Shown here: positions 49,788 to 58,135 of the stretch, piece by piece | Layout: every line of letters begins with the position of its first letter | Position numbering within the stretch: the stretch's first letter is position 1 | From: Phycisphaerae bacterium | GTDB lineage: Bacteria; Planctomycetota; Phycisphaerae; Phycisphaerales; UBA1924 | Reading direction: 5' to 3' | Assembly: GCA_016793805.1 (NCBI GenBank) | Contig: JAEUIZ010000039.1 | Location: 1 to 64,000, forward strand | Length of the DNA stretch: 64,000 bases | Program-made: the position numbers and the translations under genes | Notes under the pieces: model-generated | What the model was told of the DNA's origin: nothing | Seen by the model: the letters and a program-made list of their open reading frames with translations, nothing else | The model's database searches: none

Positions 49788-50890
49788 GGTCCTGGGATGG
49801 GGGGCTTGTTGAGCGCGACCACCGACGCCACCGACGCCGACCCCGAGTCCTGCCCCGTCTGCAGCCGCACCGTCGCCGACCTCAGCGCGTAACTCGTCGA
49901 CGACTGCGCCACGCTCGCGGTCCAGTCATACTCGCCGTAGAGCGCGAACCGAAGGTCGTTGCGCTGCGTGTTCGTCGAGGGGGTCCACGTGCTCCCGGCG
50001 TTCGCCGACATCTGAAACACCGTCGAATCAACCGGCGCGCTCGACGACGTGTCGTACACGACCTCGCAACTCGCTCCGACGCCGAGCCCCTTGACGACGA
50101 CGCAGTAGTTGAGCACGGTCGGGTCCGGCAGCGTCACGCCCACGAGCGCCACCGGGACCATGCCGGCGCTCGCGCCCAGGATCGCGGGAAAGACCGTGCC
50201 GCCGACGCCGATCGCGCTCGCCGCGGGCTGCACCGCCCCGACCGCCCGCCGAGGGTGGATCGTCACCGTCGCTCCGCTCGTCGAGAGCAGGCCCTGCTTC
50301 ATCATCAGATCCACCCGCGTCAGCCGAACCGCCGTCACCGTCGCCGGGAGACTGACCCGATCGATCGTGAAAGCCTCCGAGGCCCACGTCGCCGAGGTCA
50401 CGCCCACCGAGGCCGTCGTCGACGTGACCCCGCTCCAGCCCGCGAACTGCGCCATCAATACCGTCCCGCTCGTCATCGCCGTCGGCACCTGGGTGTTCGT
50501 GACCGTCGTTTCCCTCGAATAGTCCAGCGCCAGCCCGTATACCTCAGGCGTGACGACCTCCGCCGCCCCGCCGTTCATCGACCTCGTCAGCGCCTCGCCC
50601 GCCACCCCGGACCACGCGTACCGGATCGTCTCGGCCTCGCCGTCGCCGGTCCGGTCGGCGACCGTCAGCGTCACGCTCCGCGCCGCCGCCTCGCTCACCG
50701 CCGTCGCGACTCGCAGATCATCCAGGAGTTCCTGCGCGGGAAGCGAGCCCAGCGTCGTCGCCCCCGTGCTCCCGCGCGCCGTCGGCAACGCCTTCGCCGA
50801 CAGCATCAGCGACGAGGCGATCGCCAGCATCGTCAGCGACGCCACGGCCATGCCGAGCACCAACTCGATCATGGAGAACGCCCGCCGCAT
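49784..50890 (-). CDS. PilW-like minor pilin
   Basis: 368 residues, ATG 50890. N-terminus M-R-R-A then F-S-M-I-E-L-V-L-G-M-A-V: a prepilin signal with Glu at +5 but Ala rather than Gly at -1. Long Thr/Ser/Val-rich beta domain after the helix, as in large PilW/GspJ-type minor pilins. Starts 8 bases after the GspH-like gene stop. Confidence 0.78.
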   Translation of the reverse strand: MRRAFSMIELVLGMAVASLTMLAIASSLMLSAKALPTARGSTGATTLGSLPAQELLDDLRVATAVSEAAARSVTLTVADRTGDGEAETIRYAWSGVAGEALTRSMNGGAAEVVTPEVYGLALDYSRETTVTNTQVPTAMTSGTVLMAQFAGWSGVTSTTASVGVTSATWASEAFTIDRVSLPATVTAVRLTRVDLMMKQGLLSTSGATVTIHPRRAVGAVQPAASAIGVGGTVFPAILGASAGMVPVALVGVTLPDPTVLNYCVVVKGLGVGASCEVVYDTSSSAPVDSTVFQMSANAGSTWTPSTNTQRNDLRFALYGEYDWTASVAQSSTSYALRSATVRLQTGQDSGSASVASVVALNKPPIPGP

Positions 50891-50898
50891 CACGCCTC

Positions 50899-51366
50899 CT
50901 AGTCCACGCTCGCCGCGCCCGTCTCCGACGCCACCCTCACCGTCACGCTCCTCCCGCCGGCCACCAGCACGACCGTTCCCCCCGCGTCCGGCCTTCCAAA
51001 CCCGTCGAACGTGATCGCCGTCCTGCCGCCAAAGTCTGCCGAGATCAGATTCGCCCGATAGGGATCGCCCGCCAGCCGCACCACCGTGTTCACCCCTCGC
51101 GGCGCTCCCGGCAACGCATCCGCCGCCGCCACGCCCTCGATCGTGTACCGCCCGTTGTCCGGATCGAAACTCACCCGCCGGCTCGCGCTCCCGGCCCGCG
51201 CCGACGCCTGCGCCAGCGCGATGTCCCCCGCCACACGCCGGCCCGCCGCGCCCGCCCGATAGTTCGCCATCGACGACGCGTACCGCGGCGCCACCACCGC
51301 CGACACGATCGCCAGCGTCGCCACCGCGATCAGCAGTTCGACCAGCGAGAACCCGCGTCGTGCCAT
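50899..51366 (-). CDS. GspH/FimT-like pseudopilin
   Basis: 155 residues from ATG 51366; the frame upstream to 51429 is not part of a leader. M-A-R-R-G then F-S-L-V-E-L-L-I-A-V-A-T gives a canonical prepilin cleavage site and N-helix. The body A-L-A-Q-A-S-A-R and the C-terminal beta strands T-A-I-T-F-D-G-F-G-R-P fit GspH/FimT, a minor subunit of pili or type II secretion pseudopili. Confidence 0.85.
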   Translation of the reverse strand: MARRGFSLVELLIAVATLAIVSAVVAPRYASSMANYRAGAAGRRVAGDIALAQASARAGSASRRVSFDPDNGRYTIEGVAAADALPGAPRGVNTVVRLAGDPYRANLISADFGGRTAITFDGFGRPDAGGTVVLVAGGRSVTVRVASETGAASVD

Positions 51367-51466
51367 TCGATCCGTCCTGCCGCCGCAGTCCCCAAACAAA
51401 CGAGGCACAGGCGCCCGCCCGTGCCTCACGTCCTTCCCTTGTGCCGCCCGCCTCCACCCGCCGACG

Positions 51467-51940
51467 CTAGTACGTGTTGTACGGCACGCCGCGGGCGTCC
51501 TTCTCGGCAGGAGCGCAGTTGGCCCTCACCTCGCCCGTCGTCGCGTCATACACCCACCCGTTGCCCGCCGCGTACGCCGCGACAAACGTGCTCTTGCCCT
51601 TGTCCGCGCCCACCGGCAACTTCGGGATCTCGCGAAGGTACGGGCCATAGATAATCCCGTTCGCCCCGTCCTTGGTCGCCGAGAACGACGTGCCGGCCTC
51701 GTTCGAGTACTGCGTCAGCGCGTTCACCAGGTCGCCGATCGCCGGATACGTGCTGTTGTGCTCGGCATGGAACAGGTCGATCGCGTTCCGAAGCCTCGCC
51801 AGGTCCGCGACCAACGCCCCGTCCGCCGCCCCCGCCGCCCCGCGGCTCATCCGAGGGATCGCGATCGCGCCGATGATCCCGATGATCACGATCACGATCA
51901 CCAACTCGATCAGACTGAACGCTCGTGCACGAAGTGTCAT
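51467..51940 (-). CDS. GspG/PilA-like major pseudopilin
   Basis: 157 residues, ATG 51940 with GGAG upstream. Leader M-T-L-R-A-R-A then F-S-L-I-E-L-V-I-V-I-V-I-I-G-I-I-G-A-I-A-I-P, the most typical pilin helix of the set, again with Ala at -1. The body has R-L-R-N-A-I-D-L-F-H-A-E-H-N and Y-P-A-I-G-D-L and, near the end, G-W-V-Y-D-A-T-T-G-E-V-R, as in GspG proteins that bind Ca. First of the five pilin-like genes and separated by 119 bases from the assembly genes, so possibly with its own promoter. Confidence 0.88.
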   Translation of the reverse strand: MTLRARAFSLIELVIVIVIIGIIGAIAIPRMSRGAAGAADGALVADLARLRNAIDLFHAEHNSTYPAIGDLVNALTQYSNEAGTSFSATKDGANGIIYGPYLREIPKLPVGADKGKSTFVAAYAAGNGWVYDATTGEVRANCAPAEKDARGVPYNTY

Positions 51941-52059
51941 GGTCCGCTCCAATGAGTGCCCCTGTCCATCGGAACCATCGACGACCACGCACCACGACTT
52001 GAGATCATGGAACCGTTCTCGACGATGCCGCCATCGACTTCCGCGTTATCAGCACGTCG

Positions 52060-52587
52060 CTATCGAGCGTCCGAGCCCAACGTCCGCTCCGGCAGCCTCA
52101 ACGTCGCCTCGTCCGCCCCGCTGCGGAACGTCGCCTCGCTCGAGCCCAGCGCCACCAACTCGAAACCCCCGATCCGATCCCCGACGACCACCGCACGCCC
52201 GTTGATCATCGCCGCCAGCCGCGTCCCGTCCTTCCCGGTCAGCGACGCGATCGACGTCAGCCTGTGCCCGCGCACGAACGCCGACACGCTCTCGTCGAGC
52301 GGCGCTGCCGCCGCCGTCGGCACCCAGGCCGCGGGAGGCGCAAATCCATCCCGGGTCACCCGCTCCACCTCCAGCCCCGCGAGCCGCTCGCTCAACGAGG
52401 GGCCGCCTCGCGTCACAGCACCCGGTTCCGCTGCCGGCCTGGACTCGGGCATCGCGCCCAGTTCGCTCGGGCCTACCCCTGCCGCGCTCGCCCCCGTCGG
52501 CCCGAGAACCGTCCGGTCCGCCACCAGCGCCAGCAGGCCCACCCCGAGCACCCCCACGTACGCCATGCGTTGCTTCGAGAGTTTCAC
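52060..52587 (-). CDS. GspC/PilP-like inner-membrane assembly protein
   Basis: About 175 residues. GTG 52587 gives a short basic N-terminus (V-K-L-S-K-Q-R) before a transmembrane helix (M-A-Y-V-G-V-L-G-V-G-L-L-A-L-V); ATG 52566 would start at the helix itself. A Pro/Ala linker leads to a small C-terminal beta domain (L-A-A-M-I-N-G-R-A-V-V-V-G-D-R-I-G-G-F-E-L-V) like the homology region of GspC or PilP, which contacts the secretin. No secretin gene is in the window. Lies 47 bases after the PilO-like gene. Confidence 0.68.
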   Translation of the reverse strand: MKLSKQRMAYVGVLGVGLLALVADRTVLGPTGASAAGVGPSELGAMPESRPAAEPGAVTRGGPSLSERLAGLEVERVTRDGFAPPAAWVPTAAAAPLDESVSAFVRGHRLTSIASLTGKDGTRLAAMINGRAVVVGDRIGGFELVALGSSEATFRSGADEATLRLPERTLGSDAR

Positions 52588-52634
52588 GCCCCAAGCGTGC
52601 AAATCGGCCCGGCGCACGTCCACCCATCGGCCGA

Positions 52635-53189
52635 CTATTTCGCCGCCGGACTCGCTCCGGGGGCCGCATACCACACAAGGTTGAACACGAACCGCGCCGA
52701 CCGCGCGTCCGCCGCGTCCGCCCGCAACTCGAACCCCGACACGCCCACGTCCGGGAACTCCGTCCGCAACTGGTGCAGGAACGCCGCCGCCGCCGCGTAC
52801 GTCCCCGACCCCGACAGCACGATCGGCACGCTGCTGTGCCTCACGCCCGGCGTGGGCGACCCGGGCTTGAGTTCGTCCAGCCGCAGCGAGCCGCGCGACG
52901 CCGCCTCGTTCAGCGACGCCACGCGACGGTTCATCTGCTCCACAGGCACCAGCCGCACCGGCTGCTTCCCCCGCACCGCGTCCGCCTGAGCCTCCACCGT
53001 CCGCGCCGTGCGGGCCACCGCCTCCGAACGCTCCTCCCGCGCCGCGATCTCCTCGACCACGCTCGCCCGCGCCGCGTCCGCCGATGCCAGCGGCCGAACG
53101 CCCAGCCCATACCACCCCGACAGCACCAGCGCGCACACCGCCGCGCCCGCCACGTCGATCCGCCACATCGGCCCGCGCGTCCCGCTCAT
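52635..53189 (-). CDS. pilO: PilO/GspM-like protein
   Basis: 184 residues. Short cytoplasmic N-terminus, one transmembrane helix (about 12-30), a coiled coil (about 38-70) and a ferredoxin-like domain ending in V-F-N-L-V-W-Y. This is the PilO plan: an inner-membrane platform protein pairing with PilN. ATG 53189 overlaps the PilN-like stop. Confidence 0.8.
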   Translation of the reverse strand: MSGTRGPMWRIDVAGAAVCALVLSGWYGLGVRPLASADAARASVVEEIAAREERSEAVARTARTVEAQADAVRGKQPVRLVPVEQMNRRVASLNEAASRGSLRLDELKPGSPTPGVRHSSVPIVLSGSGTYAAAAAFLHQLRTEFPDVGVSGFELRADAADARSARFVFNLVWYAAPGASPAAK

Positions 53190-53809
53190 CGCACGCCTCC
53201 CGCCGAATCACTCAGGTTGCACGCCAGTGAGAACGCCATCGTCTCCTCCGCGCCCTCGCCCACGCGCCGCGACTCCACCAGCGTCACCCGATCGAACAGC
53301 CGCGTCTCTTCCAGCGCCAGCACCAGCCGCGAGACCCCCGCCTGCCCGCGCGCCAGCCCCGACACGCGCACGAGGTACCGCTCCGGCCGCGCCCCCGCGT
53401 CCACCTTCGGCGTCGTCTTGCCGGAAGCCCACGCCGAGCCTCCATCCGGCGACACCCCGATCATCGTGTACACCGCATCGTCCCCCAGTTTCGACGCCAG
53501 CAGATCGAGCAGCACGCCCCAGTCCGGGAGGTCGGCGAGCACGCTCGCGGCCGCCGCCGCCTTCTGCGCCGCCGTCAGCCGCGCTCTCGCCGACGCCAGC
53601 GCTCGCTCGGACCGCTCCAGATTCGACGTCGCCGCCGCCAATGCCGGATCCAGGTTGTGCGACGCGCCCGCCCGGGACGCCCACAGCGCTCCCAGCACCG
53701 CCGCAAGCAGCAATGTCAGCACGCCCGCCGCAACGCCCCACCGACGAACGCGCTCCCGCCGTCGCTGCGCCGCCGCTCGCCGCGCCGGGATGAGGTTCGC
53801 GCCGATCAT
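53186..53809 (-). CDS. pilN: PilN/GspL-C-like protein
   Basis: 207 residues. M-I-G-A-N-L-I-P-A-R-R near the start corresponds to the N-L-L-P motif by which PilN binds PilM. Transmembrane helix about 25-46, coiled coil about 55-90, then a ferredoxin-like periplasmic domain. Overlaps PilM-like and PilO-like genes by four bases, so stoichiometric production is likely. Confidence 0.83.
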   Translation of the reverse strand: MIGANLIPARRAAAQRRRERVRRWGVAAGVLTLLLAAVLGALWASRAGASHNLDPALAAATSNLERSERALASARARLTAAQKAAAAASVLADLPDWGVLLDLLASKLGDDAVYTMIGVSPDGGSAWASGKTTPKVDAGARPERYLVRVSGLARGQAGVSRLVLALEETRLFDRVTLVESRRVGEGAEETMAFSLACNLSDSAGGVR

Positions 53810-54816
53810 GCCGCCAACTCCATCGGATACAGCGCCAGCCCGATCGCCGTCGCCAGCGCCGGATCCGCACCGCCCGCTTCGACCGCGCCCACCAGCGACG
53901 CGCCCGGCGCCAGCGTCCTGATCTCAACGCCCACCAACTCGCCCACGCGCCGCGCCAGCCCCGGCACCGCTGCTCCGGGTCCGCTCATCCACACCCCGCG
54001 AACCTCCGCCTGGTGCCGGTGCGCCGCGTACGCCATCGCCGCACCAACGTCCCGACCCAGCGACCCCGCTTGCTCCCGAAGCGACGCCGTCGTCGCGGTC
54101 TCGGCCCGCCGATCTGCCTCCAGGCCCACCACGTACATCGCCTCCCTCGCGCCCTCCGGCCCGAGCGTTCCCTCGCTCGCCTTCCTCACCCCCGCCAGCC
54201 CGCACTCCGGCGTGAACCGCTGGTACACCATCTGCCCGCCCTGCAGAACCACCGTCAGCGCGCCGTCGTGCCCCGCGTCCACCAGTAGCGACAACCCCGC
54301 TTCGCCCCGCCCCACGCCCCCAAGCACCCGCGCCAGCGCCGCCGATCGCGCGTCCAGTCCCACCGTCCGCATCCCCGCCGCTTCCAGCACGTCCAGCAGC
54401 GCGTTCGCCCGCGCGTGCTCACACCCCACCGCCAGCCACATCTGCCCGCTCCGGCCCGCCGATCCCGCGGGCCACATCGCCAACTCCAGGCTCCCCGACT
54501 CTCGCTTGTGCAGCCGTGCAAACTCCGCCCGACCGATCTGCTCCACCGGCGCGCCGCTCTCCGCCGGCGGCAACTCCAGCGCCGCCGTCAGCAGGTCCGC
54601 GTCCGGTACCGACACCACCACGCGCCGGCCCTCAAACCCCTGCCGATCCAGCACTCCGGTCAATCGCTCCAACTCCTCGCCCGTCGGCACCGAACTCGCC
54701 CCCGCCCGATCCAGACGGACCGACGCACGCAGCGACCCGCTCCGGCGGTCCACCTGCGCCGCCGTGAACGCGTCCCCGCTCACCTCCAGCCCGATCGGCG
54801 TCAGCCTCGTTCTCAT
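53806..54816 (-). CDS. pilM: PilM-like actin-fold protein
   Basis: 336 residues, no membrane segment. Actin-like fold with an N-terminal strand I-G-L-E-V-S-G-D-A and phosphate-loop-like segments L-L-V-D-A-G-H-D-G-A-L-T-V-V and V-W-M-S-G-P-G-A-A-V-P-G. PilM is the cytoplasmic ring that links the PilB/PilC motor to PilN. It lies between pilC and pilN, as in other planctomycete-type clusters. Confidence 0.82.
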   Translation of the reverse strand: MRTRLTPIGLEVSGDAFTAAQVDRRSGSLRASVRLDRAGASSVPTGEELERLTGVLDRQGFEGRRVVVSVPDADLLTAALELPPAESGAPVEQIGRAEFARLHKRESGSLELAMWPAGSAGRSGQMWLAVGCEHARANALLDVLEAAGMRTVGLDARSAALARVLGGVGRGEAGLSLLVDAGHDGALTVVLQGGQMVYQRFTPECGLAGVRKASEGTLGPEGAREAMYVVGLEADRRAETATTASLREQAGSLGRDVGAAMAYAAHRHQAEVRGVWMSGPGAAVPGLARRVGELVGVEIRTLAPGASLVGAVEAGGADPALATAIGLALYPMELAA

Positions 54817-56057
54817 GGCGACGCCCCTCCCGCCCCGCCGTCGGGGCCTCCGCCCGCCATCGCCGTCAGGTCAAACAGCGGCAGGAACATGCTCGTCGCC
54901 ACCAACCCCACCACCACCCCCAGCGTCAGCAGGATCAGCGGCTCGATCAGGCCCGTCACCGCCTTCAGCACCGTCTGGTTCTCTTCGTCGATGAAGTCCG
55001 CCAGCCCCGTCAGCACCGGGCCCAGCCGGCCCGATCGCTCCGCGTTCCGCACCGCCTCCACCACGCCCCCGCCGATCAATCCCCCGTGCCCGATCGCCGC
55101 GCTGAGCGCCTCGCCCCGCGTCACGACCTCCTGCGTCCGTTCCAGCAGCCGCGCGTAATGCACGTTCGAGCACGCCTCGCGCGTCAGCACCAGCGAGTCC
55201 AGCAGCGGCACCTTGCTCTCCAGCAGCACCCCCAGCAGCCGCGCGATCCGCGCCGTCGCAAACCCGCGAGTCATCCGCCCGACCTGCGGCATGCGGATCA
55301 GCGCCAGGTGCAGCGACTCACGCCCCGATGCCGTCCCCAACCACACCCGCGCCGCCACCGCCACCGCCACGATCCCGCCCAGGTACGCGTACCACCATCG
55401 CGTCAGCGACCCGCTCAACGCCATCAGGAACTTCGTCGTCGGGGGCAGCGGCATCTTCAGCGTCTCAAACAACCCCGTGAACCGCGGGAGCACGAACAGG
55501 AGCATCACCGCCAGCACGCCGATCGATACCGCCACCAGCAGGCACGGGTACACCATCGCCCCAACCAACTGCTGCCGGATCCGCAACTGCTGCTTCGTCA
55601 GGTCCGCCAGCCGCGTCAGCATCTGCTCCAACTTCCCGCTCGTTTCTCCCGCTCGCACCAGGCTCCGGCACACCGGATCGAACGCGCGCGGATGCGACGC
55701 CATCGCCTCCGACAGCGGCTTGCCCTCCTCCAGGTCGCCACGCACCGACTCCACGATCCCTCGCCACTCGCCCGGGGCCAACTGTCGCTCCAACGCCCCG
55801 ATCGCGTCCGCCAGCGGCGTCCCCGTCCCCACCAGCACCGACAGTTGCCGCATGAACGACGCCACGTCCGCGAGTTTCGCCCTCCCGCCCCGCCGCCGCA
55901 GGACCGGCTCCCCGCGCGACTCTCCCTCCGCCGACACCTCCGACACGAACAGCCCCTCGCGACGCAGCGACTCCGCCGCCTCCTCGGGCCCCACGGCCTC
56001 CACCGTCCCCTTCCGAACCGCCCCCGCCCGGTCATAGGCCGTGTAGCGCACCCTCAT
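54813..56057 (-). CDS. pilC: Type IV pilus / type II secretion platform protein PilC/GspF
   Basis: 414 residues with two T2SSF domains. Typical phrases: A-D-V-A-S-F-M-R-Q-L-S-V-L-V-G-T-G-T-P-L-A-D-A-I and the second-half counterpart I-A-R-L-L-G-V-L-L-E-S-K-V-P-L-L-D-S. Three transmembrane helices (about 170, 220, 375). It is the inner-membrane platform on which the ATPase turns. Coupled by overlap to pilB and pilM. Confidence 0.92.
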   Translation of the reverse strand: MRVRYTAYDRAGAVRKGTVEAVGPEEAAESLRREGLFVSEVSAEGESRGEPVLRRRGGRAKLADVASFMRQLSVLVGTGTPLADAIGALERQLAPGEWRGIVESVRGDLEEGKPLSEAMASHPRAFDPVCRSLVRAGETSGKLEQMLTRLADLTKQQLRIRQQLVGAMVYPCLLVAVSIGVLAVMLLFVLPRFTGLFETLKMPLPPTTKFLMALSGSLTRWWYAYLGGIVAVAVAARVWLGTASGRESLHLALIRMPQVGRMTRGFATARIARLLGVLLESKVPLLDSLVLTREACSNVHYARLLERTQEVVTRGEALSAAIGHGGLIGGGVVEAVRNAERSGRLGPVLTGLADFIDEENQTVLKAVTGLIEPLILLTLGVVVGLVATSMFLPLFDLTAMAGGGPDGGAGGASP

Positions 56058-57799
56058 GCCGCCACCCCGGCCTTCGCCGTCTCGAGCGTCTCCCCGTCAT
56101 CCCCCGTCACGCGCAGGATCTCCTCCAAACTCGTCTTCCCGTCGATCGCCAGCAGCACGCCCTCCTCGCGCAGCGTCAGACCCCCGCTCTGCCGCATCCG
56201 CGCCCGCAACTCGTGCGCCGGCGCCCCAACGTGGATCATCCGCCGCAACGCCGGCGTCACTTCCATCAACTCGTACACCCCCAATCGGCCCTGGAACCCG
56301 CTGTCATGGCACGACCGGCACCCCGCCCCGCGACGGAACGCCCGACCCGCGTGCTCCGGGATCCCCGCCGCCTCCAACACCTGCGCCGCCGGGTGGTACT
56401 TCGACTCGCAACTCGGGCAGATCGTCCGCGCCAGCCGCTGCGCCATCACCGCGTTGAGCGACCCCGACAGCAGGTAACTCTCGATCCCCATGTCCGTCAG
56501 CCGCGCCACCGCCCCCGGCGCGTCGTTGGTGTGCAGCGTCGCCAGCACCAGGTGCCCCGTCAGCGCCGACTGGATCGCCACCCGCGCCGTCTCCTCGTCC
56601 CGGATCTCGCCAACCATGATGATGTCCGGGTCCTGCCTCAGGATGCTCCGAAGCGCCCGCGCGAACGTGAACCCGATCTGCTCGCTCACCTGGATCTGGT
56701 TCACCAGGTCCAGTTGGTACTCCACCGGGTCCTCCACCGTCACGATGTTCACCTCGGGCCCCCGCAGAAGGTCCAGCGCCGAGTACAGCGTCGTCGTTTT
56801 CCCGCTCCCCGTCGGGCCCGTTACCAGCACCAGCCCGTGAGGCATCTCCAGCACCCGCCTGAACGCCGCCAGCGTCTCCGCCCGCATCCCAAGGTCTTCC
56901 ATCCGCACCCGAAGGTTCGTCTTGTCCAGGATCCGGAGCACCAACTTCTCCCCCAGCAGCGTCGGCATGCTCGACACCCGAAGGTCGATCTCCCGGCCCT
57001 CCGCCACGATCCGCACCCGCCCCTCCTGCGGCAACCGCTTCTCCGCGATGTCCATCTTCCCGATCACCTTGATCCGCGACACCACCGCCGCGTGCATCCC
57101 CGGCGGGGGCTTCATCAGGTCCCGAAGCACCCCGTCGATCCGGTACCGGATCCGCGTCCCCTTCTTGTCCGGCTCCACGTGGATGTCCGACGCCTTGTCC
57201 CGAACCGCCGTCAGCAACGCGATGTTCACCAGGTTGACGATCGGGCTCCCCGCCACCATCCGGTCCAGGTCCGCCGACGGGCCCTCGTCCACGCTCTCCC
57301 GCTCGACAACCTCGACGTCCGACTCCGCCAGCGACGTCAGGAACGCGTCCACATCCACGTCCCCCGACGCATACTTCTTCACAAACTCCTGGATGTTCGC
57401 CTCCAGCGCCAGCACCGGCCTCACCCGGCACCCCGTCAACTGACGCAGCCGATCAATCGTCGGCAACGACTGCGGCTCGGCCATCGCCACCGTCAGCACG
57501 TCCCGAACCTTGAACATCGGGATCACCTTCAGCCGCGTCGCCTCCTCCTCCCCGATCAGTTTCAGCAGGCCCGGATCGATCAGCCCGTGCCGCAACTGGC
57601 ACCCCTTCACCCCCAGGCACCGCGACAGCGTCCGCACCAGCGTCCCCGCCGAGATCACCCCCTGCTCGACCAGCACCTCGCCCACACGCCGCCCGCCCTG
57701 CTGCGCCAGCGCCTCGGACAACTGCTCCGCCGTGATCGCGCCCTCCTGCACGAGCGCGTCTCCGATCCGCATCCGCTTGAATGGGGGAGTGCCGGTCAC
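56054..57799 (-). CDS. pilB: PilB/GspE assembly ATPase with MshEN domain
   Basis: 581 residues from GTG 57799, which overlaps the STAS stop. The N-terminal MshEN domain begins R-I-G-D-A-L-V-Q-E-G and G-E-V-L-V-E-Q-G, close to the c-di-GMP-binding motif of this domain. The ATPase core has Walker A G-P-T-G-S-G-K-T-T-T, the Asp box, Walker B I-I-M-V-G-E-I-R-D-E-E-T-A and His box T-L-H-T-N-D-A. Four Cys (C-P-S-C and C-R-S-C) form the zinc site of GspE/PilB; the CxxCH there is not a heme site. It powers pilin polymerisation. Cyclic di-GMP may regulate it. Confidence 0.94.
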   Translation of the reverse strand: MTGTPPFKRMRIGDALVQEGAITAEQLSEALAQQGGRRVGEVLVEQGVISAGTLVRTLSRCLGVKGCQLRHGLIDPGLLKLIGEEEATRLKVIPMFKVRDVLTVAMAEPQSLPTIDRLRQLTGCRVRPVLALEANIQEFVKKYASGDVDVDAFLTSLAESDVEVVERESVDEGPSADLDRMVAGSPIVNLVNIALLTAVRDKASDIHVEPDKKGTRIRYRIDGVLRDLMKPPPGMHAAVVSRIKVIGKMDIAEKRLPQEGRVRIVAEGREIDLRVSSMPTLLGEKLVLRILDKTNLRVRMEDLGMRAETLAAFRRVLEMPHGLVLVTGPTGSGKTTTLYSALDLLRGPEVNIVTVEDPVEYQLDLVNQIQVSEQIGFTFARALRSILRQDPDIIMVGEIRDEETARVAIQSALTGHLVLATLHTNDAPGAVARLTDMGIESYLLSGSLNAVMAQRLARTICPSCESKYHPAAQVLEAAGIPEHAGRAFRRGAGCRSCHDSGFQGRLGVYELMEVTPALRRMIHVGAPAHELRARMRQSGGLTLREEGVLLAIDGKTSLEEILRVTGDDGETLETAKAGVAA

Positions 57800-58131
57800 A
57801 GGAAACTCCGCACCGCCGCGTTCACGTCCTCGAAGTGCTCGAACTGCGACGCCAGGTCCGTCAGGTCCAGCACCTCCCGCACCGTCTCGTTCGCTCCCGC
57901 CAGCCGCAGCGTGTGCCCCGTCTGCCCCAGCACGTCGCCCACGTCCGCCAGCGCCTCGAGCCCCACGCTGTCCACGAACGGCACCGCGCTCGCGTCCAGC
58001 ACCAGCCGCCCCATCGACTCCGCCGCCGCCGCCGTCGCCCGCTCCCTCAACTGCGACGCGTCCGTCCCGCACAGCGGGCCCCGCGGCCGAAGCACCAGCA
58101 CCGCACCCTTGGTCGTCTCCGTGATCTCCAT
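57796..58131 (-). CDS. STAS-domain anti-sigma factor antagonist-like protein
   Basis: 111 residues. SpoIIAA/RsbV fold with the phosphorylatable Ser in V-P-F-V-D-S-V-G-L-E-A-L. Such proteins switch between a kinase (anti-sigma or RsbT-like) and a PP2C phosphatase. Four bases separate it from the histidine kinase gene, and its stop overlaps pilB GTG. The FHA-GAF-PP2C gene 2 kb away, divergently oriented, is the obvious phosphatase candidate; no RsbW-type kinase is next to it. A role in controlling pilus assembly is likely from position. Confidence 0.87.
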   Translation of the reverse strand: MEITETTKGAVLVLRPRGPLCGTDASQLRERATAAAAESMGRLVLDASAVPFVDSVGLEALADVGDVLGQTGHTLRLAGANETVREVLDLTDLASQFEHFEDVNAAVRSFL

Positions 58132-58135
58132 GGCC

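Noticed and set aside
56054..57799. CxxCH in the PilB/GspE-like protein as a heme site
   Set aside because: It is part of the CxxC...CxxC zinc site of cytosolic assembly ATPases; the protein has no export signal.
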